This document shows positions 45,371 to 55,400 of a stretch of 64,000 bases of DNA, piece after piece. The notes beneath the pieces were generated by a model. It saw only the letters and a list, made by a program, of their open reading frames with translations. It was not told the origin of the DNA and did not search any database. Numbering within the stretch: the stretch's first letter is position 1; each line of letters opens with the position of its first letter. Source of the DNA: Adiantum capillus-veneris (Eukaryota; Streptophyta; Polypodiopsida; Polypodiales; Pteridaceae); assembly GCA_014529385.2 (NCBI GenBank), contig CM043962.1, forward strand, positions 125,594,470-125,658,469. Reading direction: 5' to 3'. The position numbers and the translations under genes were made by a program.

Positions 45371-46999
45371 CTAAACAGTTGACCTCAATTGTAGTGCTTG
45401 GACATATACCTCCAATATCTCGGGATAAGCTGCTAATTCCTCTTGCGTCATCCACTGAGCATCTAGATTCGAATAGTTCTTAAACTTAACCAAATACTTC
45501 CGTGTTATCTTTCCGGATTTGAGAGACCGCTCCTGATGACTTACTATCTGCTCCGGTTGGAGTATTTCTTCTATTTCCTCAACCTCAGGAGGTTCCTCAG
45601 CACTAGGCTGGCTTGGAGGCGGTCCCACATAGGGCCGGAGTAAATTGACATGGAAAGCATTATGGATCTTCCAATTAGGCGGTAGCTCTAATCGGAAAGC
45701 GACATCATTCACTCGCTCAATGATCTTAAACGGCCCATAATAATGGGTAGAAAGTTTTACCACTTTCCCCTTATGGGACGCTCGTTTCTTAAGTCTTGCC
45801 TTCTCAAACTTGAGTAAGACTAACTGTCCGACTGTTAAGTCTAGATTCCTTCTGTGCTTGTCTGTAGCTTTCTTATGCTTTTCCTGAGAGCGTAGAATAG
45901 CTCTCCTAACTTGTCCGTAGGCTGTGTCCAAGTGCCGGACAAATTCATCTGCTGCAAAGATCTTATCCTTAGTTAAAAGGATCGGTGGAAGCAAAGGCTT
46001 ACCATAGAGAATCTCAAAAGGTGCTTTCCCTGTCGATGAGTGTATGGTATTGTTATACGCATACTCGACAAGAGGCAAATATTTCTCCCAGTCAGATTGC
46101 TGGTCTGACACATAAGCTTTTAACATATCTAATACTGTGGAATTGGCTATCTCACTTTGCCCGTCCGTTTGAGGATGGTAGGCAGATGAAAAATTCAGCT
46201 TTGTACCAAGATTATCCATCAAGGCACGCCAAAAATTTCGTGTCATGCGAGGATCTCGATCACTCACAATAGACTTAGGCATTCCATGATGCTTAAAGAT
46301 CTGTGCCAGGAAGACCCTAGCCATATGATCTGCTTTGATCGTTTTCTTGACTGGTATAAAGTGTGCTTGCTTGCTAAACCTGTCCACAATGGTCCAGATC
46401 GCGTCATTTCCAGACTGAGTTCTAGGGAGGTCCATGATGAAGTCCATGGCAATACTTTCCCAAGGTTCATTAGGCACAGGCAAAAGTTGTAGCAACCCAG
46501 GCGTCCTATGCCGATCATACTTCACTGTTTGGCAAACCAAACATTCCCTGACATACTTATCAATGTCTGCTTTAAGGCTAGGCCAAAAGAAATATCTTTC
46601 CATTGCTAAGGTCGTAGGGAGAATACCCCGATGACCCGCATAAGGCGAAGCGTGTGCTTCATCCATGATCTTCTTTCTTAATGGTTCCGCCACACATACG
46701 GCCTGATGGTGGTAGAGATAACCGTCCCGAATGGAATAGGGAAACTCATTCTCTCCACGATGTAGCTTTCCCCAGATGGTGGAGAAGTCTGGATCATTCG
46801 GATATAAATCCGGTAGTGCTTCTAATTCTTGGTGATACACCGAAGTGATAGCGTTCACCCTTGGCCGCCTAGACAATGCGTCTGCGACTACATTCTTACT
46901 CCTAGCCGTGTGAAGGATCTGGAATTGAAACATAGACAAAAAGTTTGCCCATCTCATTTGCTTCTCAGATAGTTTCCTCTGCGTAAGAAAATATCGCAA
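45371..46999 (-). CDS. Chromovirus 1 RNase H end, integrase and chromodomain
   Basis: 542 residues on the minus strand, open throughout. The first residues finish RNase H (RWANFLSMFQFQILHT, NVVADALSRRP). The integrase HHCC finger spans H..H (HASPYAGHRG) to CLVCQTVKYD. The catalytic core has AMDFIMDLPRTQSGND, SIVSDRDPRMTRNFW and AYHPQTDGQSEIANSTV, supplying D, D and E. The C-terminus has VGQLVLLKFEKARLKKR and THYYGPFKIIERV. The last 60 residues form a chromodomain (RKYLVKFKNYSNLDAQWMTQ), which in chromoviruses steers insertion to marked chromatin. It is joined to the upstream RT frame by a one-base loss near 47,000. Confidence 0.92.
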   Translation of the reverse strand: MRYFLTQRKLSEKQMRWANFLSMFQFQILHTARSKNVVADALSRRPRVNAITSVYHQELEALPDLYPNDPDFSTIWGKLHRGENEFPYSIRDGYLYHHQAVCVAEPLRKKIMDEAHASPYAGHRGILPTTLAMERYFFWPSLKADIDKYVRECLVCQTVKYDRHRTPGLLQLLPVPNEPWESIAMDFIMDLPRTQSGNDAIWTIVDRFSKQAHFIPVKKTIKADHMARVFLAQIFKHHGMPKSIVSDRDPRMTRNFWRALMDNLGTKLNFSSAYHPQTDGQSEIANSTVLDMLKAYVSDQQSDWEKYLPLVEYAYNNTIHSSTGKAPFEILYGKPLLPPILLTKDKIFAADEFVRHLDTAYGQVRRAILRSQEKHKKATDKHRRNLDLTVGQLVLLKFEKARLKKRASHKGKVVKLSTHYYGPFKIIERVNDVAFRLELPPNWKIHNAFHVNLLRPYVGPPPSQPSAEEPPEVEEIEEILQPEQIVSHQERSLKSGKITRKYLVKFKNYSNLDAQWMTQEELAAYPEILEVYVQALQLRSTV

Positions 47000-48240
47000 C
47001 TCTGGTTATCAGTCTTGATCACAAAATCCGCTCCTAGAAGATAGTGCTTCCAGTTGGATAAGACGTGAATCACAGCTGTGAGTTCCTTTTCGTAGATTGA
47101 TGCATGCAACTCTGCATCCTTAAGCCGTCTGCTTTCATAAGCCACTGCATGGCCTTCTTGGTTTAACACTGCTCCGATGCAATCACCTGAAGCATCGCAG
47201 TGAACCTCAAATGGTTTCCTTAAGTCAGGCACTATCAAAATAGGTCCATGGCTTAGCAAGTACTTGAGCTGGTCAAAAGCTCCTTGTTGTCTCGATCCCC
47301 ATCTGAAAGGAATCTTCTTCTTTGTCAAATCATGAAGTGGTCTTGCTACATGAGCAAATCCTCGGACAAACCTTCGATAATATGAACATAATCCCAGAAA
47401 GCTACGTACATCATGTACCGTAGTGGGAATAGGCCAATCTTCTACCACTCGGATCTTGACAGGATCCATACTCACTTGATTGTGGGAGACTATGTGGCCG
47501 AGATAGTGTATCTCAGAGAGAAAGAACTCGCTCTTCTTTGCATTCACATGCAACTCATGCTTTCGCAATTCTTGAAACACTAAGTCCAAGTGCTTCCGAC
47601 GTTCCTCTTCTGAGTTAGAGAAGATGAGTATGTCGTCAAAGAATACTCCCGTAAAAGCTCGATACGGGCTGAAAATGCGGTCCATCATGCGATTGAACGT
47701 CGCAGGAGCATTGGTCAAGCCGAAAGGCATTACCAAAAATTCATATAGTCCAAAGGTTGTGCGGAAAGCAGTCTTATGGACATCCTCAGGGGCGATCCGT
47801 ATCTGATGATACCCACTCTTTAAGTCTATGCGACTAAAGACACTTGCACCCTGCAACTTATCAAGTATATCATCAATCCGAGGGATCGGAAAGCGATTCT
47901 TGACTGTGATCTTGTTCAAAGACCTATAGTCTATGCACATTCGAAACGTGCCATCTTTCTTCTGCACGAGTAGAATTGGAGAGCAGTAGGGTGAAGCACT
48001 TGGTCGTACTAACCCTTTCTCTAGAAGCTCGTTGCCTTGCTTCAGAATTTCCTCTTGCGGAGCAAGACTCACCCGATAAGGGGGTTGATTGGGAGGCGAG
48101 CTACCTGGTATGAGATCTATGCGGTGATCTTCCGGGCGTACCGGAGGGAGTTCATTAGGAAGTGTTTCCGTGAAACAATCCTTGTACTTTTCAATAAATT
48201 GAAGACGCTTAATTTCCAGACTAGAGAGAGAGTCCCTACT
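46954..48240 (-). CDS. Chromovirus 1 reverse transcriptase and RNase H
   Basis: On the minus strand the frame is open from about 48,240; an internal Met lies at 48,072. Motifs in order: LPNELPPVRPEDHRIDLIPG, YCSPILLVQKKDGTFRMCID, SRIDLKSGYHQIRIAPED, FRTTFGLYEFLVMPFGLTNA and the active-site FFDDILIFS (two Asp present). Next come the thumb YLGHIVSHNQVSMDP, FLGLCSYYRRFVRGFAHVA and RNase H FEVHCDASGDCIGAVLNQEG with YEKELTAVIHVL. It would copy element RNA into cDNA. The frame ends in a wrong-frame tail at 46,954 after TDNQS because of a one-base deletion near 47,000. At its start a shift within a (CT)n run near 48,230 separates it from gag-protease. Confidence 0.92.
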   Translation of the reverse strand, partial: SRDSLSSLEIKRLQFIEKYKDCFTETLPNELPPVRPEDHRIDLIPGSSPPNQPPYRVSLAPQEEILKQGNELLEKGLVRPSASPYCSPILLVQKKDGTFRMCIDYRSLNKITVKNRFPIPRIDDILDKLQGASVFSRIDLKSGYHQIRIAPEDVHKTAFRTTFGLYEFLVMPFGLTNAPATFNRMMDRIFSPYRAFTGVFFDDILIFSNSEEERRKHLDLVFQELRKHELHVNAKKSEFFLSEIHYLGHIVSHNQVSMDPVKIRVVEDWPIPTTVHDVRSFLGLCSYYRRFVRGFAHVARPLHDLTKKKIPFRWGSRQQGAFDQLKYLLSHGPILIVPDLRKPFEVHCDASGDCIGAVLNQEGHAVAYESRRLKDAELHASIYEKELTAVIHVLSNWKHYLLGADFVIKTDNQSCDIFLRRGNYLRSK

Positions 48241-50042
48241 AGTTTATCCTTTGCAAAAATCAAGTAAGCAGAAACACACTTCTTCATTTTTTTCTTAATG
48301 GAGATATGGCTTACAATTGGGAACTGCCAATCTCCTGCATCAGCATGAATCTTTATTTTCTTACCCCCATGATCAAAAGTGAGGGTCTTGTCCACATAAT
48401 CGGGAATAGGTGTCATGTGGAAGTGCCATGGCATACCCAAGATGATATCACATCCCTCGATGGGTGCCATCAAAAATGATTCGTGGTCCTTGTACTCGCC
48501 AATCCGAAGATTGAGCTGTCCTTGCACGGGAGTTGCATTGGTTGTCAACCCCTCGAATGCCGATCCGGATGTAACCGGTGTGCCAAGCTGAGCCGGTGTG
48601 AGGCACAAACGTTCTGCAGTATCCAGGGAGATGAAGTTATCCGTGGATCCTGGATCATAAAGTATCAGTACTCGCTGGTTGTTCAAAGACCCCCAGCCCT
48701 TCAGAAGTTGACGCTTCCCTTTCTCCATTTTTGTGTTTCCTTGAACATCGGGGATTGAGTTCGAGCTTGGCGGCGCGGGTTCCCTTCTCGCTTTCTCTTG
48801 CCTCGTAGAGGCTTGTTCTTGCCGTTGCTGCTTTAGCGGGCAATCCGGTTTCATATGTCCTTTCTCGCCACAGTAGAAGCATCTTCCTTCCTCTCTGAAA
48901 GTTTGAAGTTGAGTAGGAGAAAGATACTTAGTTCGCTTGCTAGTGCCCTTTGGCTTCTTAGAATGATCATCGTCCCTAGATGGAGGACGTTTTCTTCCTT
49001 GGTCCCCTTGGTCATCGTAGACCCCTCTTTGTCTTGCACGGTAAGTGCTATGCTCCATCTTTCTGGGCGTCCCAGTTGAGTGCAAATCCTCAGCAATGAT
49101 TGCTGACTCCATCATCCTGTGAAGAGTATCATGCGGATTCACCTTCATACTCTTTCGAAGTTGCGGTTGGAGACCCGCTTCGAACTTTCGTTTCTTTTCC
49201 TCGTCGGCAATCTTCATGAAGGGAGTGACCTTCAGAAGAACTGACCAATACTTGTCCACATAAGTCGTTACTCTTTCATGTTCCTTCTGGGCAAGCCAAT
49301 CCCATTCCTTCCGTATGTCCTGCTCGAAGTCAGGTGGAAAAAATTGTTCATAAAATTCAGATTTGAAGCTCTCCCAAGTTCTGGCCTGAGAACCTTCCAG
49401 AATCTTGGCTAACCACCAATTACTTGCCGTTTCCTTGAGGTGCATCCCCACATGGCGTAATTTGGATCTTTCTGTGAAGTGCCCATTGGTAAAGGCGACT
49501 TCAAACTGTCTGATGAAGGACAGTGCTTTGGAGATGTCTCTCCGTCCGTTGTAGGTTTCGAACTTGATGTCCTTGTTGCCCGATTTGAAGACTCTCATGC
49601 GATGTTGAGACTTGCGACCATGCTTCTTGAATCGAGGCTTATCTTTAGGTTGATGTAAGGTAGTAGTAGTAGCGGCTTCCTTCTTCTGTCGAGATGATCG
49701 AGAAGTAGAAGTATAATCAGGAGAGTAAGATGGAGACGAGATAGAGATGTCCTTGCTCTCGTCTAGCAAAGAGAGTGCTTTTTCCTGGCCTTTCCTTGGA
49801 GTAGGCCGTTCATTCCAATCCGAAGATCCTTTGTGCACCTCGACACGTTCTTCTTCTCTTTCCTCCTGTGGTCTCACGCCAACAGTGTTGTCTGGATGCT
49901 TGGCTGCATCAGTTCCATTCGTTTTTTTCATTCCGCCCAAAAGCTTTTGGACGTCTGGCAACAGTAAGATTTGTTGCAACTCCGCAAGCTGAGCTTGCAC
50001 TTGTTGAAGCTCCTCTTCAACGCTTCTCCCTTGGCTCGACAT
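48117..50042 (-). CDS. Chromovirus 1 Gag and aspartic protease
   Basis: 641 residues on the minus strand, starting 58 bp after the PBS. The N-terminus is coiled-coil-like (EEELQQVQAQLAELQQI). Retrotrans_gag spans about residues 150-300 (FIRQFEVAFTNGHFTERSKL, FKSEFYEQFFPPDFEQDIRK). A CCHC knuckle CFYCGEKGHMKPDC lies near residue 390. A protease near residue 465 reads ILYDPGSTDNFIS, DPG in place of the usual D(S/T)G, followed by GCDIILGMPWHFH, the LG..W motif. It forms particles and cleaves the polyprotein. The last 40 or so residues are out of frame after a shift in (CT)n near 48,230. Confidence 0.9.
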   Translation of the reverse strand: MSSQGRSVEEELQQVQAQLAELQQILLLPDVQKLLGGMKKTNGTDAAKHPDNTVGVRPQEEREEERVEVHKGSSDWNERPTPRKGQEKALSLLDESKDISISSPSYSPDYTSTSRSSRQKKEAATTTTLHQPKDKPRFKKHGRKSQHRMRVFKSGNKDIKFETYNGRRDISKALSFIRQFEVAFTNGHFTERSKLRHVGMHLKETASNWWLAKILEGSQARTWESFKSEFYEQFFPPDFEQDIRKEWDWLAQKEHERVTTYVDKYWSVLLKVTPFMKIADEEKKRKFEAGLQPQLRKSMKVNPHDTLHRMMESAIIAEDLHSTGTPRKMEHSTYRARQRGVYDDQGDQGRKRPPSRDDDHSKKPKGTSKRTKYLSPTQLQTFREEGRCFYCGEKGHMKPDCPLKQQRQEQASTRQEKARREPAPPSSNSIPDVQGNTKMEKGKRQLLKGWGSLNNQRVLILYDPGSTDNFISLDTAERLCLTPAQLGTPVTSGSAFEGLTTNATPVQGQLNLRIGEYKDHESFLMAPIEGCDIILGMPWHFHMTPIPDYVDKTLTFDHGGKKIKIHADAGDWQFPIVSHISIKKKMKKCVSAYLIFAKDKLVGTLSLVWKLSVFNLLKSTRIVSRKHFLMNSLRYARKITA

Positions 50043-50099
50043 GGTTCTTCCCGTTCTTCCCAGAATCGTCCTTCTTTGCAGAAAAAGAGAGGAGTCCGA

Positions 50100-50111
50100 G
50101 CTCTGATACCA
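50100..50111 (-). other. Primer-binding site, chromovirus 1
   Basis: The minus strand reads TGGTATCAGAGC, a full match to the initiator-methionine tRNA 3' end complement, one base after the LTR end TGTGACA. Confidence 0.92.
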
Positions 50112-50112
50112 C

Positions 50113-51395
50113 TGTCACAAAACGGGAGCGTATACGAGCACTTAGAAATTTGAAAATAAAATACTTTGCAAAAGGGAGAGAAGGGAGAAGATCGACACAG
50201 TATTGGGGACCAGAAGATGGGCTGGTCCCCCCTCGTTAAGAGTATTCTTTTATTCAGGGAGAATTCTTATACAAGCACGAGAACCCGAGGAAACCACTCC
50301 GTTCTGTAATCTTAGACCCGTAGGTCGTGCTTTCCCGTAAAGGGCTTGGGCACAAGGCCGTTCCTTCCCGTAAGGGACCTAGGCGCGAAGCCGTACTTTC
50401 CCGTAAGGGACTTAGGTGTGAAGCCGTACTTCCCGTGAGGGACTTTCTCGTAAGACGGGAGATTCCTGCAAAACAAACCACACAAAGCAACAATTCTCAA
50501 TGCGTATCAACACCTTATACCTGTCGCTCCTTTTTCGGAGAATCGACCCCCGTACTCAGTCGTCACGCGAGCACTTGCAATTTCCGTCGCCAGCCTCTAC
50601 TCTAGAATCCCAGCGCTAGCACTTCCTGCTGCTTCCCGCTCGCTGAAAACTGGAACGTTGGCTTACCCTTTTATAAGGTCATGCACCCGGCTGGAATAGA
50701 GGCCCAAAAAGCAGAGCCTTGCGCTCCTAGAGAGAGGAGAGAGAGAGATCGCAATTTCAGCCCCCTGCGTAGGTTTTAGCGCTGGCTTTTTTTTTATAAG
50801 AGCCTTGCTTGCTTTATTTTATTAATAAAAGCCTGGTCACTTAAAAGTGACCGGTTTAAGTGACCGGCCACTTCATAAAATAAAGTGTGAACCTGTTCAA
50901 ACTTTAAAAACTCACTTAGTTAATGAAAACAATGCTACACGGACACATTCCAGGCGTCCCCGGGTGCAGGACACGACACAGATGCAATGAAGACAGAGAC
51001 TCCTCGCGGGAAAACATCTGTCCTCTCGCGACTGTTCCTACTTTTCGTAAAAAGCTTCATTGAACCCATCTTTATTCTTGTGCTTGCGTTCTTATGCGTA
51101 TTTTCTTACTCAGTTCGGATTTTCTCCTTAGCCTATGGGATGCCCCCTTACTGATGCACCCGTCACCCATCATGTGACGCATCAGAGGCACTCGTAACCC
51201 GGCCCTTTCCACCGAACTTACGGAAACTCCTTCGCGATGTTTACCGTCACCCATCAAATGACACATCAGAGTTGTCCGTTCCTGATGGCAGTTCCTGTAG
51301 CTACAATCTTTTTAACAGTTCTTAGTGCACATAATAAAATATCCTAAAAAAGAGATGTAATCATTAAAAATAAGAAAATAGTCCAATTAGCAACA
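50113..51395 (-). repeat. 5' LTR of chromovirus 1 (about 1.28 kb)
   Basis: On the plus strand it starts TGTCACAAAACG (50,113) and ends TTAGCAACA (51,395), TG...CA type. It contains a 33-bp minisatellite (50,334-50,450) and a repeated cacccatca..tgac.catcagag motif near 51,170 and 51,248. The transcription start and poly-A signals inside it were not resolved. The right edge abuts a copia LTR lacking its first nine bases. Confidence 0.85.
50334..50450. repeat. 33-bp minisatellite inside LTR
   Basis: Three to three and a half units of cccgtaagggac..aggcg.gaagccgtactt (starts 50,334, 50,367, 50,400, 50,432), with an additional degenerate half unit just upstream. Confidence 0.9.
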
Positions 51396-51652
51396 AAAGG
51401 CCTAAATAACCCCTTTTTGTACATTTTTATACTTTGTCGAGGTTCATATTAAACCTGAACACAATTTTTAAAGGTCACTTATAATAAAAGTGGGAAAACC
51501 CAAAACTCACTTATTGAGTTTTCCCCAAAAACGTGAGCTCTCTCTCTTCTGCTAGCACTTTCTCACCTACTGGCCTTCGCCTCCCCTCTCTGCACACACA
51601 CTGCACTTCCTCGTGTGCTCTTTCACTTGCACACACCGCCGCACGCTCAGCA
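51396..51652 (+). repeat. 5' LTR of copia element
   Basis: Matches the right LTR from aaaggcctaaataacccc to gcgctt/gcgctc. A likely TATA-type context lies in cacttataataaaagtggg. The end cagca is two bases before the PBS. Confidence 0.88.
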
Positions 51653-51654
51653 AC

Positions 51655-51666
51655 TGGTATCAGAGC
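51655..51666 (+). other. Primer-binding site, copia element
   Basis: TGGTATCAGAGC, a full match to the plant initiator-methionine tRNA complement, directly after the LTR. Confidence 0.93.
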
Positions 51667-52409
51667 CCGATTAGGGTTTGTCCCCAAACCTGTAAACGCT
51701 GAATTTCAGCCAAGAAGGTCAACTTTCACGCGAGATTTTGCAATTTCTTCGCCAAAGGACTCGTCCCGGGACACTAGAGAGCTCCTGGCAACCAAAATTG
51801 ACCTAAAACAGGCTGAAATTAGGTCAAAAACAAGAAATTACAGGTTATGACAGCAAAATACAGGTTTTGCAAATGATGTATTAAGGTGTGGGAATACTTT
51901 TGCTAAGTCCCCGTTACCCGAAAACCTTGAAATTGCCGAAAAACAAGCCCTAAAACAGGTGTTTTAAGCAAATTTCAGATTTACGCAGGTTTTTGCAAGT
52001 GTTTTTATGGTGCGATTACATTGGGAAAAGTGTAAATAGATGCAATTAAACGCACATTTGACAAATTTTGTTGATGTATTACCATTTGTGGCTCAATTTC
52101 ATGCAATTTTGATGCTACAAATTGGGGCTTTTCCGATTACATGCTTCTAAAGGTTATGTATTAGCCTTATATATGTCTTCTGAGGCTAAAACAACTAAAT
52201 TTGTTGTTTTGCAACACAAATTCGCTCGCTAAAATTTCCTGCGCACAAATTTCAGAAATTGAATTTTGTGCCCAAATCGATCTATTTTGCCCGAAATTGC
52301 TCCTGTGACTATCTGGAGCTGTAGTGCACATCTCTGTGAGGCTATACTCCGATTTTTATGTATTTTGCTCAAAAAATTCTGCGTATTATCCCTTTTGTTT
52401 CGTGTAACT

Positions 52410-55400
52410 ATGGCCTCATCTTCTTCGGATGTGAAGAAACTCTTCGAGATTAGGAGGTTCGATAGAACAGGTTTTGATCTTTGGAAAGACAGGATTTAGG
52501 GAATCCTATTTCTTAAAGATTGCGAAGGGGCACTTGAACAGGTGAAGCCACAGAATATGACAGATGAAGCATGGGTTAGCATGAACAGGAAAGCCGTTAC
52601 ATACATTAAAATGGCCATGACAGATGAGACCGTCATTGATGTGAAAGGTCTCACGACTGCTTTTGATGTGTGGGAGAAGTTGAAGGGAATGTATGAAAAT
52701 ACAACGCCTGTAAACCAGGTGCACTTGATGCGAAAACTTGTTGGCATGCAACTAGATGAGTCCAAGAGCGCGGCAGAGCACTTGTCATTGTTCGCAGTTA
52801 CTTTGTCGCAGTTACAGGATTCTGGCTTGCCCCCTTTTGATGATAAGCTGAAATCTATCTTCTTGCTTATGACCTTACCTGAGTCATGGGAAACTTTGGT
52901 GGTTTCGTTGTCCAATAATCCCAATTTGACCTTTGATGGTGTTAGGGGTTCTATCTTGAATGAAGAAATCAGGAGGAAAGCAAGTGGAGAGGGAGACAGC
53001 CCTGCCAACATGGTTAGAAGCAGGACAAAAAAGAAGAATGCTTATGCACAAAGGAGTAAGAGTAAGAGTAAAGAAAGGGGAAATGCAAGCAAAGGCAAGG
53101 GTGATGTGACTTGCTATCAATGTGGCAGGAAAGGTTACAAGAAACCCGATTGCAAGTACTGTAAAGCTGAGTTAGAAAGGAAAAAGAATGGTGGAGACAA
53201 AAAGAAAGAGAAGAAGGAAGTCAAGGCAGATGCACATGATAGCTCAAAGGACAAAGAGAAGGCCAATGTGGCTTCTAGTGTCGTGATTGAGGAGCTATCA
53301 GATGTAGAGGAGATCTTGTGTGCCACTTTGTCAGATGATGATGCTTATGACTTTGATGCCTCTCTAAATGTTCATTCTCAGGACATGCAGATCATCAAGA
53401 GTGATCTTATTGATGCTTTGTTGACTGTCAATGATGCATTGTCCCAGACTTGGATTGTTGATTCCCGTGCTTCATTTCATGTGACTCCTATCAAGGAGTG
53501 TTTCTCTACTTTTGATGTAGGCAAGCGTGGCCATGTATACCTTGGAAACAATCATGCATGTTCCATTGAGGGTATTGACACTGTGTATCTCTCCATAGAT
53601 GGCACAAATCATCTTGTTTTGCATCATGTTAGATATGTGCCGGGAATCAAGAAGAGTCTGCTTTCTGTTGGTCAGATGGATATGCATGGTTACAGCATCT
53701 TGTTTGAGAGAGGATCATGGAAAATGACCAAAGGCTCAAGGCTGATTGTAAAGGGCACAAAGAAAGGGACACTTTATTGCATGCATGGAAAGGCCGTGTT
53801 GGGCAAGTTTATTGCATTGGCTGAAATTAACTCCCACATGGAGTTGTGGCATAAGAGACTTGGCCATATGAGCCAAAAGGGCCTTTCTAAGCTTTGTACT
53901 TTGAACAAGCTTGATGCTAAAGGCACAAAGCTTGACTTTTGTAATGAATGTCAATATGGCAAGCAAGTAAAGCGTTCTTATTACTCTGGTGTCTCTCGTA
54001 AATCTTGTGTTCTTGATCTTGTATATTCTGATGTATGTCGCATGCCTACTAAGTCTATGGGTGGTGCATGTTATTTTGTCTCCTTTGTTGATGATCATTC
54101 TAGGAAAATTTGGCTTTATTTACTTAAAGTCTAAGGATGAAGCATTTGCTGCGTTTAAGAGATTTCATGCATTTGTGACCACCCAAACAGGTAGAAAGCT
54201 AAAATGCTTGCGTACAGACAATGGGGGGGAGTACACAAGTGCTGAATTTAACAAGTTTTGTGAAAATTTGGGCATTAAGAGGGAGCTTACTGTGCCATAC
54301 AACCCCTCTTCTAATGGTGTGGTTGAAAGATTCAATAGGACACTTTGTGAGAGGGTGAGATGCATGCTGTCCACAGCTAATCTCTCTCATGGATTTTAGG
54401 GAGAAGCTTTGAAAACTGCAGTGCATATATGCAATCGATCCCCTCACATGTCTTTGAAAGGTGACATCCTTGAAGAGGTTTGGTCTGGCAAGCGTGCTTC
54501 ATATGATCACTTACGCATTTTTGGTTTTGAAGCTTTTGTGCATGTTAGACCTGAGTTGACTAGTAAACTAGATGCGAAGTCCATTAAAGGTCTCTTCATG
54601 GGATATGGTGAAGAAGGCGAAATGGGTTACAGGATTTGGTTACCTCAGCTCAAAAGGGTTGTACGTAGCCGGGATGTTGTTTTTAACGAGGCAAGGTTGC
54701 TTCAAAACAATTGTGCCTCAAAGCATGACCATAAAAGGGTGAAATTTCAGCATGACCAGCCACCTGTTAGGCCTATTTTTGACCCTCAGGATGCACCACA
54801 AATGGCTGAAAATGTAGATGATCCAGTGGTGTTTGAGCTAGATGATGTTGGACAGCAAATTGAGGCTCTTGAAGGGCATTTGTAGCCAAGAAACAATGCT
54901 GAAAATGGTGCTGAAAATGATGTACAACAGCCCATTGTTGATGATTTTGTAGTGCCACCTGATGTAAACCCATTGCCGGATAATCTGAATCATTGGGTGA
55001 GGCGGTCTACTCGTCAAAGAAGGCCTGTGAGTCGATATGACCCCTCTTTGCATTACATTATGTTGACAGATGAGGGAGAGCCTCCTACGTATAAAGAGGC
55101 AAAGACATGTGAGCACAACGACAAGTGGGAGCTTGCTATGCAGGAAGAGATTAAAGCTTTGCATGCTAATCATACTTGGGATTTGGTTGAATTGCCCAAA
55201 GGAAGGAAGGCTATTCCTAACAAATGGGTGTATAAAATCAAAACTGTTGATGCAAAACCCAAGTATAAGGCAAGGCTTGTGGCAAAGGGATATGTTCAAA
55301 CCAAGGGCATAGACTTTCAAGAAGTGTTCTCTTCTGTTGTGAAGATGACCACTTTGCGTGTATTGTTTGCCATTGTGGCTGCTCTTGATTTGGAAATGGA

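Larger units (their letters stand above)
45222..51395 (-). mobile_element. Chromovirus 1 (Ty3/gypsy with chromodomain), nearly complete
   Basis: The minus-strand element has a 5' LTR of 50,113-51,395, PBS at 50,100-50,111, gag-protease, RT-RNase H, integrase-chromodomain, a polypurine tract (ccagaggga) and only the first 138 bp of the 3' LTR (45,222-45,359). Total coding is about 4.7 kb with two frameshifts and otherwise long open frames, so it is among the younger elements here. The 3' LTR is cut at the junction with LINE-C. Confidence 0.92.

Noticed and set aside
50334-50450. Regular 33-bp repeats as a CRISPR-like array
   Set aside because: Units are head-to-tail without spacers, inside an LTR of a plant retrotransposon.
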